From NCBI GenBank assembly GCA_963402885.1, contig OY727101.1:16406417-16470416 (forward strand): a stretch of DNA of 64,000 bases. The letters are read 5' to 3'. Positions 1 through 19,300 of this stretch are shown here, piece after piece. Positions within the stretch are counted from its first letter, which is position 1. Each line of letters starts with the position of its first letter. The stretch is from Antedon bifida (lineage: Eukaryota; Echinodermata; Crinoidea; Comatulida; Antedonidae). The position numbers and the translations under genes were made by a program. The notes beneath the pieces are model-generated. The model saw only the letters and a program-made list of their open reading frames with translations, did no database searches and was not told the origin of the DNA.

Positions 1-1645
1 CTCTGTGGGACCTCATATTCACTTGTTCCAACACAAGGGTAGTCATAATCATCATTTGATACCTGTTTTGGAATCAACATTTTTTTACCACGACCACCAC
101 CACCTTCTTCTGGTTTTTCATATTCAGTAAAGAACTTGTTGGAAGGTTTTACTGCAGGCTTTACTGTATGTGTCTGTGGTGGCCTCTGAGAATTAAGAGA
201 TTGATCCATTTCAGGTTGATGCGCCAATAGTTGGGGCATGTGTGTGTCTGATGGCACTTGCAGTTTAGGATTGTCAAGATGCCGTGGAACTTCCAGTTCA
301 AGAGATGCACTTTGTAAACGAAGTCTGTTTAAACGTTGATGCTCATTTTCATCAAACTTGAAAAGAAAAGTTAATTTTAATTACATAATGTTACACAAAG
401 ACAAGTACTTGATTAATAATTTTAGAAAAAATTTCAGAATGAAATATTATTCTGACATTGATGTCAGATATGAATGGTTGATAATGTGATGATGATGTTC
501 CACTCACTTTGGTGTCCAATATTTGCTTTTGTTGTTGCTTAAGTTCCAGTCTTTCTTTCCACCTTGGATACATCTTTTCAACTTGCAATTCATATTGCTC
601 CTGAAAAATATAACATGACATTACCAGTGGCTTAACAGCTATGAGCGCTTACTAGCTAAACCCAGGAGCCCCAGAGATTAAGGGGCTGCAGAGCATAGTA
701 GTCCAATGCAACTACCCAGCATTGGAGTGCCCCTTCTTAGGAGTGCTAAACCAGGGGCCTTTGCCAATTGCGCACACCACTGATTTTTACAATTAGTTAG
801 TGACAGATCCAGCAGCTTGGATGTGCAATAATAGAAAGTTGAACACTGTAGGCCTACCTTCAACATCCTAAGCCTTTCTGTTCTTGCTGTGAGGGCATCC
901 ATGTGGGTTTGTACACGTTGAAAGTCCTTCAGTAGTTGTTCATTTCGTGCACGGCTTTTTCTCTCATCATCACAAATTTTTTGCCAGTAACTCTGAAGTT
1001 TTGCTGCTTTAAACCGGCTCCTGTTGATATAAATATTATAGGTTATTCACATTTTATCTCCAAAAGACTGTTGTCAATGTATTGTAAAATAAAGAAAATA
1101 AGTGTTTTGCTGCCAGCATTTGAATCACTGTGCAAACTTACACATTTCTTCCAGATTTCAAATATGTGTTCAGTTGTTGATCCAAATCCATCCTTTCTTG
1201 TTCTCTGCAATTTACAACAATATTAAAACAAAAAAAATAATAATTTAATAAAATAACTACTACTACTAGGCCTATTGAGTTTAAATTAAATATTCAGCGT
1301 AGCTACTTTGGTAATTAAACACTTAAAACGGCGGTAGTAAACCTCAAGAATGCGTAGGCCACCTGTCGCCGCCGATAACCGGCAAGACTAGGCAGTCGTT
1401 GAAGGGGGAAAATAGGTTTATGTCGCCTCGTTTTAGGAGAATGCATTTTGATTTCGTAGCCTAGATCTAGCATCATATTTTGAACAGAAATACACAAGTA
1501 AAATATTATCAAGTAGCATATTCAAATTACTAATATTATCGTCATATATTATTAATAAAATAACATACTTTGCGTGCTGTAAACGTTGTAATTCCTTCAC
1601 TTTTTGATAATATTCAATAGACATCTCATACCCGCGGTTTAACAA
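1..1645 (-). CDS. KIZ: Centrosomal protein kizuna, N-terminal part (runs off left edge)
   Basis: Kizuna is a pericentriolar protein that stabilises spindle poles in vertebrates. Five minus-strand exons are seen: 1569-1645, 1142-1204, 858-1020, 508-600 and 1-356 (open at the edge). Splice sites are canonical and phases join without a stop. The joined protein matches vertebrate kizuna by eye: a start region with EYYQKVKELQ (human DYYERLGQLQ), then a block around KEQERMDLDQQL, then KLQSYWQKICDDERKSRARN and QRVQTH, then EQYELQVEKM. This is the N-terminal coiled coil. The last exon here is a Pro/Gln-rich, low-complexity region containing a run of Gly, also kizuna-like. Two Met codons (1645 and 1624) could start the protein; neither can be excluded. 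It is divergent from the sulfatase gene, with about 210 bp between start codons. Confidence 0.85.
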
Positions 1646-1856
1646 TTCAATTCACGGGGAGGAATAAAAGTTTATTGATACTTGATAGTCTTAATTCGTC
1701 CAGTCGTATCTTCAATTTTACACCATATATGTACTCGTAACGGCTGCACAAACGTCTACAGACGTAAACAAACATCTTTGCCCCTCCCCCACACCACGTG
1801 TCGAGAATCAGTCAACTGTATCATTTGTAGTAGTAGAGTAGTAGTAGGTAGGAAGA
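1646..1856. promoter_or_regulatory. Divergent promoter interval between kizuna and sulfatase
   Basis: Only 211 bp separate the kizuna start codon on the minus strand from the likely sulfatase start codon on the plus strand, so both promoters must lie here or overlap the 5' untranslated parts. No TATA box stands out. A CACGTG E-box core lies near 1796, beside a C-rich stretch. That the interval is a shared promoter is inference from spacing only. Confidence 0.5.
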
Positions 1857-4800
1857 ATGTTATATTTGGATGTCCATTTCTTCTCTAATTTACTCTTCCT
1901 GTCTTTTTTTATTTTAGAAATTCAATCCAGTGATTTGATTGAAAAACCTAATGTTGTTCTAATATTAGCAGATGATCTTGGGTTTGGAGACCTGTCTTCA
2001 TACGGACACCCCACTCAAGAAGTAGGCGCAATTGACCAGCTAGCAGCAGAGGGAATTCGGTTTACTCAATGGTACAGTCCTAGTTCACTATGCTCTCCAA
2101 GCAGAGCAGCTATGCTCACAGGTAGTTGCTTGGTTTTTCCTGATTGTTTATTGGATGTCTCAATTTCATGTATTAAATTGTTCTATGATTATAATTGCGT
2201 TATTTATTTATTTGCTCTTTATATTGGGTGACCTCTTCAGTAAAAAAAAAACTGTTCTCCGAGAGGGCCCAGACAGTACACAAAACACAATAGCAGTAAA
2301 ATTACAAAACAAATTTAAACAAGCCAGTGACAAATAAAAAAGAATACAACAAAGAATAAAATAACACCCCACCCACCCCCACACTCAAACCGCATCATCC
2401 TCACTGAGTTTCAACCAATCAGCTGATTTTATTCATGAGGTCTTCAAAATTATTCTTTGTCATCAGGTAGATTACCAGTTCGTTTAGGTGTTTATGGTGA
2501 CCTACAAGTGTTTTTACAAGGATCTCAAAATGGTTTGCCGAAAGAAGAGGTTACAATTCCGGAAGCACTTAAAAGACATGGATACAAGACGGGAATGACT
2601 GGAAAGTGGCATCTAGGTACTGGACATACAACTGACAACAATGATGCTCCAAAAATAATTAGTCTTTTTTATTAACACACTAAATATGATTTTTTAAACA
2701 TAGCTTGCCAATGTATGTCTGTCTTTCCTGTTAAGAGTGTCAACTTTTCTAAAAACCTTAATGAAGAACGGACACACAAAAATGCACACTTACTTTGACA
2801 GGCACTTTATAATTCATCCTCCCTAAACTTCATAACTTTAATTACATTATTATTTACACATTAATTCTAATGTTTTTATTTAAATATAGGAATAAATGAG
2901 TTTGAAGCCAATGATGGCAGACATCTTCCAGTTCACCATGGTTTTGACTTTGTTGGCTACAATCTACCATTCACAAACCACTGGTTGTGTGATGATACTG
3001 GAGTATGCTAACTACTGTGTTTTTTCATTGAAGTATAGGCTCTCCCAATACCGAACTCTCTGAAAACCAGAAACTCACCCAATACCATACTTTTCTTGAA
3101 GTCCAAACGGTCTAAATTTCATTTTTACCTTAACACAGTCTGAAAACCAGACTTCCTGGAAAACTAACATATTTGGCCAACCCAAAAGGTGTCCGGTATT
3201 GGGAGAGTTGACTGTATTATTACATTAAAGTATTATATAATTCTTATATTGCCAAATGGTGACAAGCGAAAGCTTTTTATTTGGCAGTCCGTAAAAGTAA
3301 ATTTTGAATTCTGTATGTATAATATAATTTTTCATAACAATTTTTCATAAAAATGAAATATGTAAATTTATTCACAAACCCAATCATAGCTGTCAACACA
3401 ACAATTAAATGTTGTTTCAGGTAACACTGTCCCTCCTCATTCATTCAATTATTTTTCATATAATATTTGTTCATTTCAGTTATCTACTTAATTATTATAT
3501 CATTTATTCATATATTCATGTGTTTGTAAACCCATGTGTTTGTTCATATATTTTGCACACTTCATACACACACCTGAAATATTAAATGTTGAAAAAAAGT
3601 ACACTTGTAAAAATGAAAATGTGGAAAATCATTCAGTAATTTTTGTGGTATAAAAAATTGCATAAAAAATCGTAAATTTGTTTCTAATTTTTCTAGAATG
3701 TGTTGCTTTTCAGATACATCAAACACATTCAACACCTTCATTTTGTTTCTTATACTACAACACGACAATTGTCCAACAACCAATCAAACTGCAAGAATTA
3801 ACCTCATCTCTTGTGTTAGATGCAAAGGCTTTCATACACGAAAATAAGGATGATCCGTTCTTTTTGTATTTCTCTTTAAATAATGTACATGACGCAATGT
3901 TTGCAGGAAATAAATTTAAAGGGAAATCAAAACGAGGTGAGATGTTAAATCCTAGAGCATGCATGCAGCAGCCTACCCTCCCAATCAAGTCCAGGCTCGT
4001 CCGGTCCCCGCCGCCGGGACGATAGACAGTTGTTGCGCGAACGATTGATAAAAGTTTAGAAAATTTCATGGATAGGTGGCGCTGTTGTATGAAAAAAAAA
4101 ACGTTGACGCGCAAGGTCTAAATCGACGCGCGCGCAGACCAGAGACCGTTTATTTATTTTTTTTGGCCTTATATATTTAGTTTTTTAATGATTTCAAAAT
4201 TATCAACCAGTTTCAATAAGTTTATGTGCTGTTTTTATTTTTAATATTGTTTTTTCAATCAATGATAATATAGTATGATGAACTCCTCTTTCAGGCATCT
4301 ATGGCGATTGTGTTAATGATATGCATTGGGCTGTCGGTGAGGTCATTGACACCTTAAAGCAATTGAGATTGGAGAAGAAAACCCTTGTTTTGTTCCTGTC
4401 AGACCATGGACCTCACACCGAACTTGGCAATGAGGGAGGAATAACTGGCCCATTTAGAGGTAAATTTCATTAATATTTGCAGGTAATTTGATAAAGAATG
4501 ACTATATTAAAAAAAAAAGGCTGACATGCATGAGGCCCTCAACACTTAAAAAACAGGAACGATACAAATATGAAAAGAAGGATAACAAAAAGAGAAAAAA
4601 AGAGCCCAATAAAAAATATATATATAAATATGAATATAAAGAAATAGACTCTTTTTAGCATCTTGAGAGATATTTGAAGGCATACCATGGAGTGTAGCTG
4701 CTGAGATGGGTGGAGGTCTTCTGCTTAAATTTCTAATACAAGGTACCGGTATTTATTCCGATTTATTATTAAACCTCCCTCAAGGTAATAAAGGAACGTC

Positions 4801-5431
4801 GTGGGAAGGAGGCTACCGTGTTCCTGCGATTGCCTGGTGGCCAGGAGTGATAAAGCCTGGCCAAACATCAAACTCTGTCATAAGCAGTCTTGATTTATAC
4901 CCCACAATTATAAACATAATAAATGGCAACATATCTAACAACTTACCGTATGATGGTGTAAACGTAAAGAATGCAATACTGGAAAATGCAGACATTGGTA
5001 TAAGAACGTTGTTCTATTATTGTGACGACCGATTAACAGCTGTTCGATATGGGTCGTATAAAGTTCATTTTTACACCTTTGGTGAATATGACCCCAGTGT
5101 ATATAACGTTGATGGGCCTAAGCATGGTATACCCCAAGATAACTATTACCACTGTTTAGAATGCTATGATGACTGTGTTAAAGGTCATAATCCACCTATA
5201 ATGTATAATATTGATATAGATCCAAGTGAATTGTATCCACTTGATATTAATACGCATGCTGATGTATTGGAGAAAGTTTTTGAGGAACTCCAGAAACACA
5301 AAGAAACTTTAAAAGTGAGGCCCGCTTTACTTAATACGTGGATAAAGAGTCTTGTTCCATGTTGTAACCCTCCATATTGCATATGTGACAAGACAAACCA
5401 AAATTTACAATCATGTCATTTAAGACAATAA
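1857..5431 (+). CDS. Steryl-sulfatase/arylsulfatase-like sulfatase, 520 aa
   Basis: Hydrolyses sulfate esters; expected in the secretory or lysosomal route. Six exons: 1857-2121, 2467-2616, 2890-3002, 3714-3936, 4295-4459, 4785-5431, in frame throughout. Residues 1-25 form a hydrophobic signal peptide. Metal ligands D39-D40 lie in [10 protein letters not shown]. The formylglycine motif is C79-S-P-S-R83. K135 and H137 lie in GKWHLG, H235 in NNVHDAMF, D287-H288 in SDHGPH, and K308 in [10 protein letters not shown]. The C-terminal half follows steryl sulfatase closely (YGD..MHWAVG, FYYC, then a CC...C.C tail), and the block IVQQP matches the STS IIQQP region. The two membrane helices that STS carries before that block are missing, so the enzyme is probably soluble. 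The start is chosen because the frame reads a good signal peptide; an acceptor-like TTTTAG near 1917 leaves room for an upstream first exon. A SINE fragment lies in intron 1 and a small MITE in intron 3. Confidence 0.9.
2211..2280 (-). mobile_element. Fragment of tRNA-derived SINE (3' part) in sulfatase intron 1
   Basis: The stretch with GGGTGACCTCTTCAG and GAGAGGGCCCAG matches the 3' half of the SINE seen complete at 26490-26790 and another fragment near 9926. The tRNA head is absent, so this is a 5'-truncated copy. Confidence 0.5.
3036..3216. mobile_element. Small MITE with CTCTCCCAATACC inverted ends
   Basis: Inverted ends CTCTCCCAATACC and GGTATTGGGAGAG bound about 180 bp in sulfatase intron 3. 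Inside, the phrase TGAAAACCAGA occurs twice. TA dinucleotides lie at both flanks, as expected for Tc1/mariner-type insertion. No coding capacity. Confidence 0.55.
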
Positions 5432-6853
5432 CTTTATTTTTAAATTCTCATGATTTCCAAATTATGCAACCATATGTATACAGGGTAATTAGATTAAGAG
5501 ATGAATAATATATTTTATTTTAATAACTGTAGTATAGATTAAAATCTTAAATTAAGACATTAATTGTGTACAATTGAAAAGAATAGACATGTACTAATTT
5601 CATTACTGTAAATTAAGTAATATATTGGAGCCAAAGTTATACATTTTTAGAACTTAACAATCCAGGTAACCTGGGTTAAAATATCTACCTCTGTTGCAAA
5701 ACTTTTTTATAGACAAAGAAGTGCTACAACCTAACTATACTACATTAAAATCCACCATAAATGGTGACAAACACATAAATTTGATATTTTTATGACTATA
5801 ATTTATAAATAAAATTGATTTACTGAATAAATTACACACAATGTATACACCCTTAATAATAAAAAAAAATGAATTAATTTTTATTGATATTATTTATTTT
5901 TACCTTCATTACATGTTCATACTCGGATCCAGATATTTAAAATTTAGAAATTGTATTTAATACTAACAATATTTATTTACATTTTTTTTCTACACCAATA
6001 TTTATAATGTAAAAAGTTGAGGTATGGTGTACACCTTTTGGTTAATAAATCACAACATTTCTGCTCTCAAAATGTACTATGGCAAATGTATATTTCATTG
6101 TAAAGCTTTTTAATGTACAGTAAAGTATCATAGCTATAGTGAGGTACTATAGTTTCCCAATCTACTGTACTATACTCCAAGTGTTCCCACAGACATCCTG
6201 TATCTATGACCTGTTTCCCTCTGGGACAGGCAAGCCCCCTTTTTCATCATGTCACAACAAGTAATTTTCTGTAATAACTAAATATTGGTGATATAATTAC
6301 TGATACTGATATAATTACTACTGTACTGCCCTCCTCTGAATCCCCGCTTCTTGAGCCTTACAGTACCTCCCACTATTGTTACTGTGAATGTGTCACATAG
6401 TATATTAACCTCTGATGAATGGATGAAATCTTTACAAATTGTGATATCATAGTGAGCCCTTTAAATGTTCACTGTCCTCTTGATTATCTATGAAATGAAA
6501 TGATTCAATTATGATCTGAAGTATACTGAATAAACTACATAATTAAATCATGAAGGCAATATAGCTTATACAGTATAATAAGGTAAGATAATAAGATTTA
6601 TAGAGCGCACGTATCCACAAAGTGCTCAAGGCGCTTGTGAAAACCATGAAAAATACTAACCTTGAAACTAAAAACAAACAAAAATTTTGCAAAAAGAAAA
6701 AAAAAAAACCGGAAAAAAAGCAGACCAATCGATATAATATCTATATGTTTCCTCCATGATTAAATGTACATAATTGTATGTTACATGGCCATTTAAAATG
6801 ATACATATAACCTATAGCATCCAATAGGGCCAATACAGTATTCTTTATGGGTT
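5432..6853. other. Intergenic, AT-rich, between convergent sulfatase and SIRT2
   Basis: This 1.4-kb stretch holds the 3' flanks of two convergent genes. Several AATAAA-type signals lie near 5808-5830 and serve as candidate polyadenylation signals for the sulfatase. I see no exon with coding character. A short dispersed-repeat-like stretch lies near 6585-6650 and a poly-A run near 6700. Confidence 0.6.
6585..6650. repeat. Possible dispersed repeat (TTTATAGAGCGCACG motif)
   Basis: The phrase TTTATAGAGCGCACG followed by CAAAGTGCTCAAGGCGCTT resembles a short repeat common in marine invertebrate genomes. There is only one copy in this window, so the call rests on recall of that motif. Confidence 0.3.
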
Positions 6854-12717
<5,864 letters not shown>

Positions 12718-13352
12718 CCTGCTGTTCTGTTTATGATATAATGATGAAATGAAAACGAAAGGGTATTCCCCTAATTCATTTTTAACGCATGAATGATTTT
12801 GCAAAAATAGACCAACAATCAATGAATATTCATGATTTCTGCCTTCACCATAGTAGGTAGGCCTATTAGAGAAAAAATAATGGCCAGGCCTATAAGATGT
12901 AACTGTCCTGTATGCTGTAATGTATGACTGAGGGTGTTTTTTTAAATTTTTTAAAATAATGATTTTAATGAATAATGTACACTGATTGAACGACACTTGA
13001 GCTGAAAAAGTTTTTAATAATCTAGAACCTAAATCTAATTTTGAAGGCTTATTTTCAATTTCAGTTTTGACCTAAATTCACACCCTCCCCTACTGTAATC
13101 AGTACATCAAGTGAAAGATTTACATTTTGTTTTCGATATAAGATAATGAAACATAATAATAGACACCCAGGAAAAAATGATTGACCAATCAGAGGCTAGC
13201 TTGATATTTTTAGCTATGTATATAGAACTTTGTTCTAACTATCTAAACATAAACTTTATTGAACTCAGACACTAATAAAGTGTACTAACCAGTTGATAAA
13301 GGCTCATTAAAGTCATAATATTTGTTTCGTGATTATTTTACGTCCAGAAATA
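12718..13352. promoter_or_regulatory. Divergent interval between SIRT2 and first phospholipase B gene
   Basis: 635 bp lie between the two opposed start codons. A CCAAT box in TTGACCAATCAGAG sits at about 13180-13192, some 165 bp before the phospholipase start codon. No TATA box is clear. No exon is supported in the interval. Confidence 0.45.
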
Positions 13353-16300
13353 ATGGCTGTGTGTCGAGCTATCTATGTTTTTTTTCTAATTGTTATCGTT
13401 TTTAACGATGTGATTCAATGTAGAGACACACACCTAGATGAAAAGAATTATACAGGAGATAGTAAGTTTTTTTTTTGATGTTTTTTGTATCATAAAACTG
13501 TAATGTAGTGTATGTAGGCCTAGTGGATATTGTTGGTAATGGCCAGGGAAGACTGAAATTATGCAAAACTCATGAGCCGTTGAAGAGTGTTAATCCAAAA
13601 ATTTCTATTCTTCTACACTGTTTTGTGAATAAATTAAGTTAATAATAAACTTTGTTATACGTGCTGCACTGCCAATTGTAATTTTACTCTTCCCTGGTAT
13701 GGCCTTTTCTACTAAATTTCTCCTTTCTCCACCAAAAAGTGCTCCTTTACAAATTGTGGTCTTTCAAGGACTGGCCATAAAGGAATTTGATCCCGCTTCT
13801 AATTGTGTCTTATTTTTCTATTTGTCGACTCTCTCAACCTAGTCACATTGATATACAGTACCCCTAAGAACACTATTTCCTATAATTTATTCAACAGTTC
13901 TTCTTTTTATTCTTTTTTACAGTATGTTTTCAATTGCTTTATTATCAATAGTTAAACTGCTTTTGTTATAGGTACTTTTGAAAGTAAAAGTATAGATGCA
14001 ACCAGTGAAGACATTGATTATTGGAAAGATGGTAAGTTTTCCCAATGTTTATTTTTACTTTCTCCAGAGTTTTCCCTCTTCATTCACTAGAGACCACTTG
14101 CTTTGTTGCATTCATGATTTCCAATTTGATGGCATTTCTTAAATTGTTTAATGATATACTTTAATATTCTTATGATTTTTTCAACAAAAATTTTAAAACC
14201 TTCGGGTATAATCTCACTCATGGTACACCCAAAAGCCAAAACAAAATACAATGTAAATAAAAAAAGGATTTTACAAAATACAGTACTATTATTGAAAGTT
14301 TTAATATTTAATTTACATATTTAAAACATAACAAAACGAAAAGATAATCCTGGTGCATAAAAAAGTAAAAGCTAAAATTTTCAATAATTAATTTAGCATG
14401 AAAAAATTGCATATCCATCTACTTATTTAAAACACATTATCCATTATCCCTTTCCCAAATAAGATTTTATTTATGATTTTTATTTTCTTTTAAGGTAACT
14501 ATTACAGATAGCATTTGTTTTCTTTTTGAAAAGGTACACTAGAGAAGGCTTTGTACTCACATGAAACAGAAGATGCCCCAAAATGTCACACACCAAGAGC
14601 AAAGGTAACCTATATAATTATACTCATGGTAGTAGCTGAGTTTAAGACTGATTGCAAACTTACCAATATAATTGACAAGCCTAAATAACCAAATTTAGTT
14701 CAACATGTGACCAACCCATATGCAACTTTACTCAAACAAGGTTCTGCACAGTTCCTATAGGAAGATGATGTTAATGGACCTTCCCACAGTCAATTCCGGT
14801 AATTTTCCCTTTGTGTATGGTTGTGTGAAATAGCTACAAGTTGGCGACAACCATAGAAACCCTCTCCCCCCACCCCCTCTCTCTCCCTCTCCCCTGTTAG
14901 TTTAACAAGGTTTGTTATTTGCAAACAAAAAGCAATTATTCCCACAAATAAACTTTCAAACATCAGGTGATAGTCAATATTCAAGTAAAAGTTTATTGTC
15001 AGGTGTCATGATGCGGTTATTGTCAGGGGTCATGATGCGTCTAAATTCACAATAAGCACACACTTTATACTGGGCTGCTGCAATCTCTTTTGATAGCATA
15101 CTGTCAATCCTATATAATCGGCTTATTGCATGTACGTTGTCATTTTAACTGAAGTGATTAGGTCATAAATAGAACATTATAGATTATGTCCTATCGTGCT
15201 AGATATAGAAGTAATTTTGTTGATACATAATCACTTAGTATAAATAACAATACTTTTCTTTATCAATAGAACAAACTTTTGTTAATTTGACATCAAAGTT
15301 TTTCTGTGTGTTATCAATAATTGTACCCAGTTCGATAAGCATGTGACTGTTGTTATAAATACATTTTATCTGAATTGTTGACATTGATAAAGTTCAATTG
15401 GTTCCCAAATCATTATCATTGTTGTATTTAGGGTGTGTTTCAAATAATATCTTTGACAGAAAAGTTATTTATTTTCATAGCATTGTGTTCAAACTTTTGA
15501 TTGTCTAAAGTCTAAAAAAAAAACTATAGCAGTGGAAGTGTTAGGCCCAATGCCTCCCCCGATGTAAAAAAAAAAATATTTCAGGTGGTAAAATGAAAAA
15601 GAAAAAATATTAAGCCAGAAAACTAATTTTTTTGTTGTTAGGGAAATGTTTTGCCTTCTGGAGAGTTTAACTGTGCAGTAGTGCATTCGAGGGATGTTCC
15701 AACATCAGGTTTGTTAAAATTTAAAAGTTTTGGGTGTAAAATTCTTTCTACATTGTCCTCAATTTCCAATTGCACCTTCCCTCCAGTGCATATCTTGTGT
15801 ACAAGGGTAGGTGACGGTTATTAAATCATAACTTACTCACTATAAATAAAGTAAAATCAATTTATCCATTAAGATTGTTTGTAAATAGTTCAATATATCA
15901 TGGTAGGCCTACACTAAATGTTTTTATTTATATTTACATCACTCTCGCATGAGTAATCTTACTGGTTTTAATGTTCTTTTCAGTTCATAGATTAAGACCA
16001 GGTGACATCAAAGTTATCGGGGCTATTGGTGACTCCATCACGGTAAGTCAAGTCAAAATTACAGTTTGAATATGAAAGGTTATTGAAATGTTCAATCTTC
16101 CATTATCAAATACAGTAGCTGTAAATTTTTGTTAAAATCTATTCTTGCATCCACAACATTTTTTATTGATATCAGAGGATCCACAAGTTTGATATATACC
16201 ATATATCCTTGGGTGTAATCTAACTTTGGGTCTAATCCCACCTCCTACTTTATGCCTTATTTCACAAACAGGCATATCCTTTTGACTTTTGGTCTGGATG

Positions 16301-19300
16301 TATAGGCCTCTCTCTAGGCAGTTCAAATGAGTTTTTATAAGAAATGCTTACCAATAATTTTTTCCTGAACCAGGGTTTCCCTGGGTATAGTCCCACCCCC
16401 TACAGTCAGCCCAATTTCATGTTCTAGGGAGGTGAGATTACCAGAGGATATACAGTAACATAAAACAAACTAAAAAATGAGGCAAGCCAATATATGATTG
16501 ATATGTATTTGCAATTCTTCAGTTTCCGTGTGTCGGTGAATCAATCATCAAAATGGACAAAGTAAATACCTACTAAACCTACAAGCTATAAAAAGTAATA
16601 AAAACAGACAAATAATAACAACAATTGAAATATTGTAAATGTAAATTTGTTTTGGGGTTAAATTCAAGGAAACATATGAAGATGATTTAAACCAAAGCAA
16701 ACATTTGTAATAATTTAATTTTAGCACATTACATGTACAGGAACAATAATGACTCTGTATTGTCATGGTAATGATTATTGAATCCGTGGTTTGTTTAATG
16801 TTTTCAGGCTGCCAATGGAGCATTAAGTGAAACTCTTCCTGGTGTGTTGTTGCAGTATAGAGGAGTTTCCTGGTCGTAAGTGAAAGCATTACATTTTTAT
16901 CATGATGCCAAAGATAATGTCATTAGAAAATTTCCATGCTATTATTAACATGGTTAATCATAAAAACAAGAAGTTTTAAGGAATCAGAAATTAATGCCAT
17001 AGGTGAAAATCCATAAGGACAAATTCCACCATTAAACATTTTTTTAAATTTGTTAATTTTGTTAAATGTTTTAAATGTATTGTAAGAAATTTAAATTAGG
17101 AAGTTGCAATGTTTTCAATATTTTCTTTTTGTAGTTGAGGACCCCAATGGAAATTAGTTTTTTATTAAACTTTCTTGGGTTATCCTCCATTCAGTTAATA
17201 TTGTTTTCTTCTTCATTTTTTTTTTCTAAATCTGTGGCTATACGTAAAATTGAATGATCTGAAATAAAATTAAATTAAATGAAGAAGACGGAAACCAGAC
17301 TCAAAATATCGGGAAAATCTTGGGATATCTGCTTTAGTAATCCCAGATATTTGTATAAACTTTTATAAAGCAGATTAGTAGCCTAATTACAATACGTTAA
17401 CAAAATACATGCATAATATAGTGATAAGCAGTAGTTTAATTTAATTTGGACACTTAACCTTTAGAATGGTAACACATTAGCAAATCATTTGTGGTGTGGT
17501 TAAAAAAAAGAAAAAAAAACATAACATAACATCAACAAACATTAAAAATATGTACAGAGTATATAAAAAAAGAAGGAAAAAGGTACCATCAAAGCAACAA
17601 TACAGGAGAGAATACAAAAATTAGTTCTTTATGTAGTGTAAATTTAATTTGTCTGACTTTCCATTCCTTGTGGTATTACTAAGTATAGAAAATAGTTTTT
17701 ATTACCTGAATTTTTCCCTTCTTTATATTGTGTCTTCTCGCTTTCAATACGATCCCATTTAAGGAAGTATAATCAATCATGTTGTAGAAATTGTAAATTC
17801 CTTCACATTCAAAACTGTATATAGCGTGACAAACAATGAGTCTATTTACATCTTGAAAATTCCAAGTCATCATCATCAGAAGAGCATAACAAAACAATAC
17901 CATATATTATTCTCAATTGATATCCTCTTATTGGATCAATAAGGGCTTATTTTACCAGAAGCTCAAATATATAAGCATTAAAGCCAATTTACACAGACGA
18001 GCGGTAACAGTAATAAAAATATAGAACCTATGTTATTTCTTATGACCGTTTACACAAAGCGTAGAGCGGACTAGCGGTTTCCGCTCAGGATAGATACATA
18101 TTATATGTGGGACAAGCTACGCGGTTTTCCTCTTACCGTTACCGCTTATCTGTGTAAATTGACCTTTAAATGAATAATACAAACTAAATTGATCAAATGA
18201 CATAAATGAATGAATTTTTTAATTTATATTTTATGTCTTTAGGCAATGTGGCCAAGGATTACCATTAGTAAATTAATCACTGCCCTATCAGATAGGTGGT
18301 AATCCCCCTGATGGCTTGATAAAGTTTTCTTTAGTAACAAAAAAATATATTCCAAACTTTATGTATTTGAAGGATACCATTATTGTTATTTTTGCAGGTT
18401 TGTAGCTTCATAATTATAAATTCTCTTTTTTATTTCTTATTGTGTCATTCTCTAGTATGGGTGGTGATGGCAATCTGGAAGAATATCAAACACTCACAAG
18501 TAGGTGGTTGTAACCAGATGGATATTTTTAAATTACAATATGATTCTCTTTGTTGTATATTTTAGACCATGATTTTACTGTAGGCCTATTACTCTGTTTT
18601 GTATACAACTTCCTACAGTAAAAATGAAAGATAATACTGTATATGACCAGGAGTCTCAGGAGGCTTGGGTATGACATTTGGAAAAAGATTAATTGAGTGA
18701 AGTTGTTTACAATAATATGTACACCGAAGTTTACAAAGCGCTATATATAGTAATTTAATAATATTTCATTTCTTGTAGATATTTTAAGGAAATACAACCC
18801 TGATATTCATGGGTATTCTGTAGGGATTGCAAGAACAGACGCACTGGGATCAAACCTCAATTCAGCGGTCCCAGGAGCCAAGGCAGTGTAAGTTACTAGA
18901 CTGTCCGGTACCCCTTTCACCTAACAAAACTTTAGAATTTACATACACCAGGGCACACATCATACACTAAACCCAGATGTTGATGCCTCTGTGTGTAAAC
19001 GCCAGAGTTTGCGAGGCCTTTCATACAGAAAATATCAAAATTGCTGCAATATCGTCTTGTCTAGTGGCACCTTTAGTACTTAATACCACAATATTTAAAG
19101 AATTCAAAGGAACATAGTTCTTCAGTACATGATTCTCCCAATATTACGGTAACAAAGCTCTGTGTGAAACTGGTAAAAGGGTACTACAGAAAGTTGTAAT
19201 TCCCAGTAGCATCTAGGTTTTATTAATTCACAGCCAGAGATTAATTCATCATTATATGGCTAGGGCACAATTCATTTGGTTTATAGTGTAAATACTCTAG

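Noticed and set aside
16193-16452. Possible inverted ends TATATCC / GGATATA
   Set aside because: Only about 70 percent match over 20 bases in AT-rich sequence; chance is likely.
18908-19190. Possible MITE with GTACCCCTTT ends in phospholipase copy A intron 8
   Set aside because: Ends match only over about 10-13 bases with mismatches, and no second copy is in the window.
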